A stretch of DNA of 64,000 nucleotides, from the NCBI RefSeq assembly GCF_025399795.1, contig NZ_JAODTZ010000039.1, positions 1-64,000 on the forward strand. Reading direction: 5' to 3'. Positions 10,292-17,468 of the stretch are shown here, one piece after another. Source of the stretch: Streptomyces rhizosphaerihabitans (lineage in GTDB: Bacteria; Actinomycetota; Actinomycetes; Streptomycetales; Streptomycetaceae). The notes beneath the pieces are model-generated. The model was not told the origin of the DNA, did not search any database, and was given only the letters and a program-made list of their open reading frames with translations. The position numbers and the translations under genes are program-made. Positions within the stretch are counted from its first letter, which is position 1. The number at the start of each line of letters is the position of its first letter.

Positions 10292-11253
10292 TGAGCACGC
10301 CCCGCACCGGAGCGCCGCGCCTCACGGTCGTCCGCCGTCCCCGGTCCGGCGGAGGCCCGGGAGCGGCGGTGCTCCCTGGAGCCGTCCCCGCGCCGCGGCG
10401 GCCCGCCGCCGGCCCCATCCGGACGACCAGCGCCTGGCTGCCCACCGCTCCCTGCTCACCGCGCGGCTGCGTGGAGTCCGGGCGCCCCTGGACGGGCGTG
10501 CCGCGCGCCGTCCTGCGGCTGACCGCGCTCCTGGTCGTGGTCGTCCTCGGGGTCGCCCTGATCCCGCTGGCCGGACGGCTGCGGGCGGAGCGGCGGGACC
10601 GGTGGATCCGCCGCTGGTGCCTCGCCGTGGTGCACACGGCCGGGGTCCGCACGCGGATCACCGGAACCGCCCTGCCCACCGGCGGAGTGCTGATCGTGTC
10701 CAACCACGTCTCTTGGCTGGACATCCCGTTGCTCGCCGCCGTCCGTCCGGCGCGGATGGTCGCCAAGACCGAGGTGCGCGGCTGGCCCGTGGTGGGCGGG
10801 CTGGCGGCCCGCGGCGGCACGCTCTTCATCGACCGCGACCGGCTGCGCGCCCTGCCCGGCACGGTGGAGCGGATCGCCGGGACCCTGCGCGGCGGCTCGG
10901 CCGTCGCCGCGTTCCCCGAGGGCAGTACCTGGTGCGGCCGGGCCCAGGGGCGCTACCGCCGGGCCCTCTTCCAGGCCGCGCTGGACGCCGGTGTGCCGGT
11001 CCAGCCGGTGCGCATCCAGTACCGGTCCGTGTACCGGTCCGCCGAGGGAGCTGCGAGCACGGCTCCCGCCTTCGTCGGCGAGGACTCGCTGCTCGCCTCG
11101 CTGTGGCGGGTGGTTTCGGCACGCGGGCTGGTGGCCGAGGTGGTTCTGCGCCCCGCGCTCACGCCCGGCCCCCACACGGACCGGCGCACCCTCGCCGAGG
11201 CGGCACAGGGAGGTGGACGCCACCCCGGCTCACGTGCCGGGGCGCACATCTGA
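10291..11253 (+). CDS. olsA: PlsC-type acyltransferase (OlsA-like, second step of ornithine lipid synthesis)
   Basis: 320 residues. After a proline/arginine-rich N-terminus there is a hydrophobic segment near 75-95. The acyltransferase block I is NHVSWLD (H-X4-D), and block III is FPEGST. These define 1-acylglycerol-phosphate acyltransferases. In OlsBA systems this enzyme O-acylates lyso-ornithine lipid. The one-base overlap with olsB and absence of a separate ribosome site support joint function. The C-terminus is low-complexity and runs toward the tandem-repeat spacer. A general phospholipid role cannot be excluded from sequence alone. Confidence 0.8.
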   Translation: MSTPRTGAPRLTVVRRPRSGGGPGAAVLPGAVPAPRRPAAGPIRTTSAWLPTAPCSPRGCVESGRPWTGVPRAVLRLTALLVVVVLGVALIPLAGRLRAERRDRWIRRWCLAVVHTAGVRTRITGTALPTGGVLIVSNHVSWLDIPLLAAVRPARMVAKTEVRGWPVVGGLAARGGTLFIDRDRLRALPGTVERIAGTLRGGSAVAAFPEGSTWCGRAQGRYRRALFQAALDAGVPVQPVRIQYRSVYRSAEGAASTAPAFVGEDSLLASLWRVVSARGLVAEVVLRPALTPGPHTDRRTLAEAAQGGGRHPGSRAGAHI

Positions 11254-11260
11254 GACCGGG

Positions 11261-11650
11261 TGGCCGCCCTGGTTCGCCTTCCGCGGCGCACGCAGGGTGT
11301 CCCGGGGTGGCTCCGGCCTACCTTGTGGGTGCATGCCGGGGATCTGGGGGTGGCTCCGGCCTACCTTGCGGGTGCATGCCGGGTGCATGCCAGGTGTCAG
11401 GGGGTGGCACCCGCCCACCGTCCGGGCGTGTGCCGGGGATCCCCGGGTGCGGCGCCGGCCCACCTTGCGGGGTGCACATCCGAGATCCGGGGACGCCACG
11501 GCCCGTTCTACCGGGACGCGTCCGAGATCAGGGAGCCGCCCCTGGCCCACTTCCCCGGGCGCGCGCCCGGATCCAGGGGTGCCACCGGCCCGCCTTCCAC
11601 GGCGCACCCCCGGGATCCGGGGTGCTCGCCGATTCACGCTCCGGGCGCGC
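11261..11650. repeat. Degenerate 43-45 bp tandem repeat, about nine copies
   Basis: The unit resembles GGTGGCTCCGGCCTACCTTG, then GGGTGCATGCCGGGGATC. Two neighbouring copies near 11302-11390 are almost identical, including TGGCTCCGGCCTACCTTG; the others keep the GCCTACCTT/GCCCACCTT core and the CCGGGGATC/CCGAGATCC end. The array fills the whole gap between the convergent olsA and uvrA-like genes. It has no unique spacers and is not a CRISPR. Confidence 0.8.
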
Positions 11651-11669
11651 CCGGGCCGCCGGGGGCCCG

Positions 11670-14042
11670 TCAGCAGAGCCCCCCGAGTGCTCGGGCGAGA
11701 TACGGCGCCGTTCGGCCGGCGGCCGTCGCCACTCGCTCGGGTGGCCCGGCGGCCACGATCCGGCCGCCCTCGGCACCCCCGCCGGGGCCCAGATCGATGA
11801 CCCAGTCGGCACCCGCCACGACCGTCATGTCGTGCTCCACCACCACGACGGTGTGACCGGCGTCCACCAGACCGTGCAACTGGGCCATCAGCACCTCGAC
11901 ATCGGCCGGATGCAGTCCCGTCGTCGGCTCGTCGAGCAGATAGAACGTGTGGCCCCGGCGAACCCGCTGCAACTCGCTCGCCAATTTGATGCGTTGGGCC
12001 TCACCGCCCGACAACTCCGTGGCGGGCTGGCCGAGTCGCAGATAGCCGAGGCCCACGTCGAGCAGTGTGCCGAGGCTCCGCGCCACGGCCGGGGTGTCCG
12101 TCTCGGCGAAGAACCGGGCAGCCGCCTCGACCGTCATATCCAGGATCTGCGCGATGTTCCGTCCCCGGTACGTCACTTCGAGGGTCTCGGGGTTGTAGCG
12201 CGCGCCGCCGCAGTCCGGGCACGGGGCATACGTACTGGGCAGGAACAGCAGCTCCACACTGACGAATCCCTCGCCCTGACAGGTCTCGCAGCGCCCTCCC
12301 CCGGAGGGGGCACCCCCGGCCACGTTGAAGGAGAACCGCCCCGCGCCGTAGCCGCGGGCCCTTGCCTCCTCGGTACCGGCGAACACCTTGCGCACGACGT
12401 CGAACAGCCCCGTGTAGGTGGCCAGATTGGAGCGGGGGGTACGGCCGATCGGCCTCTGGTCGACACTGACCAGTCGGCCGACGCCCGCCAGGTCCTCGGT
12501 CACCTCGCCGATCAGCGTGGACTTCCCCGAGCCGGAGACCCCGGTGACGGCGGTGAACACGCCGAGCGGGAACTCTGCGGTGATCCCGCGCAGATTGTGC
12601 CGGGCCACCGGGCCGACCGACACCTGTCCGCGGGGCGGGCGGACGGGGCGCGCCGGAGCGGGGGAGCGGTCGAAGAGGAAGCGCGCCGTCGCGGACTCCC
12701 GCACACTCTGCAGGCCGGCGACCGGGCCGCTGTACAGGACCCGACCGCCGTGCTCCCCGGCCTGCGGGCCCACGTCGACCAGCCAGTCCGCGCCGCGCAC
12801 GACGTCGAAGTGGTGCTCCACGACGAACACCGAGTTGCCCGCCGCCTTCAGCCGCTCCAGCACGGTGAGCAGAGCCTCCGTGTCCGCCGGGTGCAGTCCG
12901 GCGGAGGGCTCGTCGAGGACGTACACCACTCCGAAGAGTCCGGAACGCAACTGGGTGGCCAGGCGCAGCCGTTGGAGTTCGCCGGCCGAGAGGGTGGGGG
13001 TGGCCCGGTCGAGGCTGAGGTAGCCGAGTCCGAGCTCGACGACGGGCGCGATACGGGAGGTGAGGTCCTCTGTCAGGACACGGGCGGTCTCGGAGTCGCC
13101 CGAGAGGGACTTCGCGAGTTCGACCAGGGGCAGCGCGGCCAGTTCGGCGATGTTCCGCCCCGCGAACGTCACCGCCAGAGCCTCGGGCCGCAGCCTGCTG
13201 CCGCCGCACACCGGACAGGGAGCGGCGGCGAGGAACCGCTCCGCCTTGGCCCGCAGGGTGGCGCTCTTCGTATCGGAGAAGGTCTTCAGGACATAGCGTC
13301 GGGCGCTCATGTACGTGCCCTGGTAGGGGCGTTGGATGCGTTCGGCCTCGCGCACCGGGTGCACGGTGACGACCGGCTGCTCGTCCGTGAACAGGATCCA
13401 CTCCCGCTCCTCGGCGGGCAGTTCGCGCCAGGGCCGGTCCACGTCGTGGCCGAGCGTGGCGAGGATGTCCCGCAGGTTCTTGCCCTGCCAGGCACCCGGC
13501 CAGGCGGCGATCGCGCCCTCACGGATCGACAGCGACGGGTCGGGGACGAGCAACTCCTCCGCCGTACGGTGCACTTGGCCGAGACCATGGCATTCGGGGC
13601 ACGCCCCGGCCGCCGTGTTCGGCGAGAACGCGTCCGAGTCGAGCCGCTCGGCCCCCGCCGGATACTCGCCCGCGCGCGAGAAGAGCATCCGCAGCGAGTT
13701 GGACAGGTTGGTGACCGTACCCACGGACGAGCGGGAGGTCGGCGCCGACCTGCGCTGCTGGAGGGAGACCGCGGGCGGCAGTCCGGTGATCTCCCCGACC
13801 TTCGGCGCGCCCACCTGGTGAATCAGCCGCCGCGCGTAGGGGGCGACCGACTCGAAGTACCGCCGCTGCGCCTCCGCGTAGATCGTCCCGAAGGCCAGCG
13901 ACGACTTCCCGGACCCCGACACGCCGGTGAACACCACGAGGACGTCCCGGGGGATGTCGACGTCCACACCCCGCAGATTGTGCTCCCGGGCACCGCGGAC
14001 GCGGACGCGGGAGTCGTGGGGGCGGCTGTCGGGGCTGTGCAT
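11670..14042 (-). CDS. Short UvrA-like ABC ATPase (class II UvrA, DNA damage or drug tolerance)
   Basis: 790 residues, clearly shorter than housekeeping UvrA at roughly 950-1000. Two P-loops are present (TGVSGSGKSSLAFG near the N-terminus and TGVSGSGKSTLIGE in the second half), with signatures TLSAGELQRLRLA and ELSGGEAQRIKLA. Zinc-binding pairs CPEC, CPVC, CETC and CPDC can be seen. The segment after the first P-loop goes quickly to the Q-loop region, consistent with absence of the UvrB-binding insertion. Class II UvrA proteins include DrrC-like drug-tolerance factors and Deinococcus UvrA2. ATG 14042 has AGGAG at good spacing. It lies beside ogt. Confidence 0.88.
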   Translation of the reverse strand: MHSPDSRPHDSRVRVRGAREHNLRGVDVDIPRDVLVVFTGVSGSGKSSLAFGTIYAEAQRRYFESVAPYARRLIHQVGAPKVGEITGLPPAVSLQQRRSAPTSRSSVGTVTNLSNSLRMLFSRAGEYPAGAERLDSDAFSPNTAAGACPECHGLGQVHRTAEELLVPDPSLSIREGAIAAWPGAWQGKNLRDILATLGHDVDRPWRELPAEEREWILFTDEQPVVTVHPVREAERIQRPYQGTYMSARRYVLKTFSDTKSATLRAKAERFLAAAPCPVCGGSRLRPEALAVTFAGRNIAELAALPLVELAKSLSGDSETARVLTEDLTSRIAPVVELGLGYLSLDRATPTLSAGELQRLRLATQLRSGLFGVVYVLDEPSAGLHPADTEALLTVLERLKAAGNSVFVVEHHFDVVRGADWLVDVGPQAGEHGGRVLYSGPVAGLQSVRESATARFLFDRSPAPARPVRPPRGQVSVGPVARHNLRGITAEFPLGVFTAVTGVSGSGKSTLIGEVTEDLAGVGRLVSVDQRPIGRTPRSNLATYTGLFDVVRKVFAGTEEARARGYGAGRFSFNVAGGAPSGGGRCETCQGEGFVSVELLFLPSTYAPCPDCGGARYNPETLEVTYRGRNIAQILDMTVEAAARFFAETDTPAVARSLGTLLDVGLGYLRLGQPATELSGGEAQRIKLASELQRVRRGHTFYLLDEPTTGLHPADVEVLMAQLHGLVDAGHTVVVVEHDMTVVAGADWVIDLGPGGGAEGGRIVAAGPPERVATAAGRTAPYLARALGGLC

Positions 14043-14272
14043 CGGCGGGACTCCTGTGGACGGCCCGGTACCGGGGTCCGGGGCCCGGCCGTCGGGGGCA
14101 GGGGGCAAACCCCACGATTCTAGGCCGCGCCCGGTTCCGCTACCCGGGCGCGACGGGCGGGCCCCAGAAGCCCGGACGACCGGCACGGACGCGCCCGGGC
14201 CGGTCATGACAGTGGGCAGGGGCATGCTCGGGCCGGTCATGACGACGGGCGGCACGGACCTGCCCGCGCCGG

Positions 14273-14773
14273 TCAGGACGGCACGTTCTCCAGGTCCAGG
14301 AGCTGTCGCTTGCGTTCCAGGCCCCCCGCGTAGCCGGTGAGCGCCCCGCTCGCGCCGATCACGCGGTGGCAGGGGCGGACGATCAGCAGCGGGTTCGCCC
14401 CGATCGCCGTACCGACGGCACGGACCGCGGCCCTGGACGCGCCGATCAGCGCGGCGATCTCTCCGTAGCTGAGCGTGGTGCCGTACGGGATGGTCTCCAG
14501 GGCCTTCCAGACGCGCTGCTGGAAGTCGCTGCCGCTCGTCACGTACTCGATGTCGAAGGCGGTCAGACGGGCGTCGAAGTACGAGCGCAGCTGGGAGACG
14601 ATCTCCCGGAAGGCGTCCGCGTCCTCGCGCCAGCCGTCCTGGACGACCGCGCCGTACTTCTGGTCCGGCACGGACAGCGCGGCGAGCGCGGTGCCGCCCT
14701 TCGCGGTGGCCGATTCCTCACCCACCAGCAGCAGTCGGCCGAGCGGGCTGTCCATGGTCGTGTAGACCGTCAT
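14273..14773 (-). CDS. ogt: Methylated-DNA-protein-cysteine methyltransferase (Ogt)
   Basis: 166 residues, the single-domain Ogt size. The C-terminal active-site segment is PCHRVIG, with the helix-turn-helix arginine region TLSYGEIAALIGASRAAVRAVG before it. It removes alkyl groups from O6-alkylguanine by suicide transfer to the cysteine. The N-terminus has the usual RNase-H-like fold of the family. ATG 14773 has AAGGA upstream. It is in the same orientation as the UvrA-like gene, 230 bases away, forming a small DNA-repair pair. The gap repeats a CGGGCCGGTCATGAC motif twice. Confidence 0.93.
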   Translation of the reverse strand: MTVYTTMDSPLGRLLLVGEESATAKGGTALAALSVPDQKYGAVVQDGWREDADAFREIVSQLRSYFDARLTAFDIEYVTSGSDFQQRVWKALETIPYGTTLSYGEIAALIGASRAAVRAVGTAIGANPLLIVRPCHRVIGASGALTGYAGGLERKRQLLDLENVPS

Positions 14774-14980
14774 CGGTCGGGTCCTTTCCGAGGTCTCACA
14801 GCGTGTTCACCCTCAACAGTGCGCCCCGCGCGGCATTCCGTCCGGCGGGATTCGGACAGAGCGCTGAGCGGGCGGTCCGGGAACGTCGTACGGGAGACCG
14901 TCCCCACCTGTTGGGGTCGCGCCGGGGACGGTACGGGCACACGATCGAAGTCGACCACTCCGCACGGCCCAGGAGTCCAC

Positions 14981-15754
14981 ATGGTCTGGATCCCGCAGAT
15001 CTCCGACCTCGTCGACCGGCTCGGCGCCGCCGAGCTCGCCGACGCGCTGCGCGACCCGGCGTCGGCCACCGTGCCCGTCGCCCTGGACGACCCGGAGGCG
15101 GGCCGGATCAGCGGTGTCGGTGTCCTGGCCGCCTGGCTGACCGTGCAGGACACCTGGCGGGCGGAACGGAAGGTGGACATCGAGGAGGTCGCCACCACGC
15201 TCGGTGAGGGGCGGGCCGTGGGTGAATGGGTCGTGCACCTGGAGGGCCCGGAGGGCGACCGCGTCGGGCTGCCCGTGGCCGCCGCCGTGGACCCCGCCTC
15301 CACGCTGCCGGTGCGGATCCACCACTCCCGCCTGCCGCTGCTCGGCCGGCATGTCGTGCGCCGCCCGATGGTGCTGCCGGACCCGCAGGCCCACGCCTCC
15401 GGCGTGGTCGGCGCCTACAAGGCCGCGCTCGACGCGGGGGACACGGCGGCCGTCGTCGCCGCGTTCGCGCCGGACGGCTCGTTCCGCGGGCCCACCGGTG
15501 ATGCGCACCGGCACACCGGGACCAAGGAGCTGACCGAGCTCTACGACGCCTTCTTCTCCGCGGGCGGCGGCATCCCGCTCAAGCTGTGCACCGTGACCGA
15601 GGACGGCACCCGCAGCGCGTTCGAGTACATCTGCGACCGCTGGGGCGACGCCGATCTGCCGCCGCAGCCGGGCCTCGCGGTCTGCGCCCGGGGCGGCGAT
15701 GGCCTGATCGCGTCGGCGCGGGTGTACGACGACGTGGAAGCCCCCGTGGAGTAG
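14981..15754 (+). CDS. SnoaL/NTF2-like fold protein of unknown function
   Basis: 257 residues. The C-terminal half (from about residue 140, VVGAYKAALDAGDTAAVVAAFAPDGSFRGP) has the beta-barrel signature of NTF2/SnoaL-like proteins. The N-terminal half contains no motif I can name. ATG 14981 has AGGAG at 14971-14975. SnoaL-like folds occur in cyclases, isomerases and ligand-binding proteins, so no reaction is assigned. The aldo/keto reductase starts 80 bases later in the same direction and has its own ribosome site. Confidence 0.72.
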   Translation: MVWIPQISDLVDRLGAAELADALRDPASATVPVALDDPEAGRISGVGVLAAWLTVQDTWRAERKVDIEEVATTLGEGRAVGEWVVHLEGPEGDRVGLPVAAAVDPASTLPVRIHHSRLPLLGRHVVRRPMVLPDPQAHASGVVGAYKAALDAGDTAAVVAAFAPDGSFRGPTGDAHRHTGTKELTELYDAFFSAGGGIPLKLCTVTEDGTRSAFEYICDRWGDADLPPQPGLAVCARGGDGLIASARVYDDVEAPVE

Positions 15755-15834
15755 GGCTGTCGGGCGCCCGGGGCGGGCAGGGATCTGTCCTCGGATCTCC
15801 CCTACCCCCACCAGCAGCGAGAGCAGGAGTGAGC

Positions 15835-16803
15835 ATGCAGTACGTGAAGCTCGGTTCGACGGGTCTGGACGTCTCCCGGATCTGCCTGGGCTGCATGAGT
15901 TTCGGCCTGCCCGACCGAGGTGTCCACGAATGGACCCTCGACGAGGAGGCCTCTCGCCCGTTGATCCGCCAGGCACTGGAGGCCGGGATCACCTTCTTCG
16001 ACACGGCGAACGTGTACTCGGACGGCACCAGTGAGGAGATCGTCGGACGCGCGCTCGCCGAGTTCGCGCGCCGCGACGAGATCGTCATCGCCAGCAAGGT
16101 CAACGGCGCGATGCACGAGGGCCCCAACGGCCGCGGTCTGTCCCGCAAGGCGATCATGACGGAGATCGACAACAGTCTGCGCCGCCTCGGCACCGACTAC
16201 GTCGACCTCTACCAGATCCACCGCTTCGACCGGGCCACCCCCGTCGAGGAGACGATGGAGGCCCTGCACGACGTGGTCAAGGCGGGCAAGGCCCGTTACA
16301 TCGGGGCGAGTTCGATGTACGCGTGGGAGTTCTCCAAGGCCCAGTACACGGCCGAGCTGCACGGCTGGACGAAATTCGTCGCCATGCAGAACCACTACAA
16401 CCTCCTCTACCGCGAGGAGGAGCGCGAGATGCTGCCGCTCTGCGCCGACCAGGGTGTCGGCGTCCTGCCGTGGAGTCCGCTCGCCCGCGGCCGGCTCACC
16501 CGCGACTGGGACACGGCCACCGAACGCAGCCGCAACGATGAGTTCGGCCGGAACCTGTACCAGGACGGCGACCGCGAGATCGTCGACGCGGTCGCGCGCA
16601 TCGCCGCCGAGCGCGGGGTGCCGCGTGCCAGGATCGCGCTCGCCTGGCTGCTGCGGCGGAGCACGGTGACCGCGCCCATCGTCGGCGCCACCAAACCGCC
16701 GCACATCGAGGACGCGGTCGCCTCCCTCGACGTGGAACTCTCGGACAAGGAGACCGAGGAGCTGGAACAGCCGTACACGCCCCGGGCGATCAGCGGTCAC
16801 TGA
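15835..16803 (+). CDS. Aldo/keto reductase
   Basis: 322 residues. The AKR catalytic tetrad is visible: Asp and Tyr in FFDTANVYSDGTSEE, Lys in IASKVNG, and His in YQIHRFD. The cofactor region PWSPLARGRL and the C-terminal TAPIVGATKPPHIED fit NADPH-dependent enzymes of the AKR11/12-like bacterial group. ATG 15835 has AGGAG at 15825-15829. The substrate is unknown; xenobiotic aldehydes or sugars are usual for such enzymes. Confidence 0.92.
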   Translation: MQYVKLGSTGLDVSRICLGCMSFGLPDRGVHEWTLDEEASRPLIRQALEAGITFFDTANVYSDGTSEEIVGRALAEFARRDEIVIASKVNGAMHEGPNGRGLSRKAIMTEIDNSLRRLGTDYVDLYQIHRFDRATPVEETMEALHDVVKAGKARYIGASSMYAWEFSKAQYTAELHGWTKFVAMQNHYNLLYREEEREMLPLCADQGVGVLPWSPLARGRLTRDWDTATERSRNDEFGRNLYQDGDREIVDAVARIAAERGVPRARIALAWLLRRSTVTAPIVGATKPPHIEDAVASLDVELSDKETEELEQPYTPRAISGH

Positions 16804-17104
16804 CGGGCCGGAGCGGCCACGGCACCGACTGAGACCGAGCCTGGCCACGACCGGGTCGGCCGTCACCGACCCGGTTGTCGCGGCGCCCGCGCACCCGGCG
16901 CCGGCCACGACCGCGCCCGCCGTCACCGCGCCCGCCGTCATGGCGCCCGTCACCCCATCGGGCCCACGACGGCCGACGTCTCCGGGACGGGTGGCACGTC
17001 ACGGTGGCCGTCCTGCCGCGAAGGCTCCGCGCGCCCCGTCGGAACCTCGGAGATCGGCGCCGAGCGACAGGAATTCCGTGCGGAATGACGCTCGGATGAG
17101 CGCA

Positions 17105-17118
17105 TGAGAGCGCTCCCA
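17105..17118. promoter_or_regulatory. CebR-like (LacI-family) operator
   Basis: TGAGAGCGCTCCCA differs by one base from the CebR box TGGGAGCGCTCCCA of Streptomyces cellulose/cellobiose genes. It is the only such site I noticed in the window. It lies about 350 bases before the sigma-ricin start, so a long leader or an unseen promoter would be needed. Confidence 0.5.
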
Positions 17119-17414
17119 TTGTGGAGACTTCGGACGGATGGTGGATCCTTCGGGTTTCCGAATTCCTTTTAGCGTGGGCTCGACTGACATTTGGTCAATA
17201 TCCCGGGCGGCGCCGCATTAAGGGAAAATCAGGGATCGCTTGTTCCCGCTCGCCGCCCTGTGCAAAGGTGTGCGTTGTCGGCGTGCAGACAATATTGGCT
17301 TCGTTCTGCGCGCGTGCGGCGCGCCCACTCCCCCTCGCCCGAAAGGGCTGTCAGAGGTGGTGGTTCGCCGCGCTACCCCCCATGGGCAGACTCTCCGGCT
17401 CCGTCGGGCGGTCT

Positions 17415-17430
17415 ACATACCCATTGGTAT
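17415..17430. promoter_or_regulatory. Inverted repeat close to the sigma-ricin start
   Basis: CATACC at 17415-17420 and GGTATG at 17425-17430 form a perfect 6-bp inverted repeat with CATT between, about 39 bases before the GTG start. It could be an operator or a 5' UTR hairpin. Confidence 0.4.
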
Positions 17431-17468
17431 GGACTATTTACCACGCTACCTTTGGGAGGAAAGCGGAC

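Larger units (their letters stand above)
16804..17468. other. Long regulatory spacer before the sigma-ricin gene
   Basis: The first 200 bases contain short GC-rich repeats (ACCGCGCCCGCCGTC twice). From about 17085 the GC content falls and the sequence looks like regulatory DNA. It holds a CebR-like palindrome at 17105-17118 and a second inverted repeat at 17415-17430. Short open frames here lack ribosome sites and recognisable products. Confidence 0.55.

Noticed and set aside
10602..14123. A plus-strand frame of over 1100 codons opposite the UvrA-like gene
   Set aside because: The minus strand encodes two intact P-loops and zinc motifs; the plus frame gives an Arg/Gly/His-rich product without a family and crosses the tandem repeat.
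17121..17468. Upstream extension of the sigma-ricin protein
   Set aside because: The stretch looks like regulatory DNA with palindromes, and GTG 17469 has a strong ribosome site.
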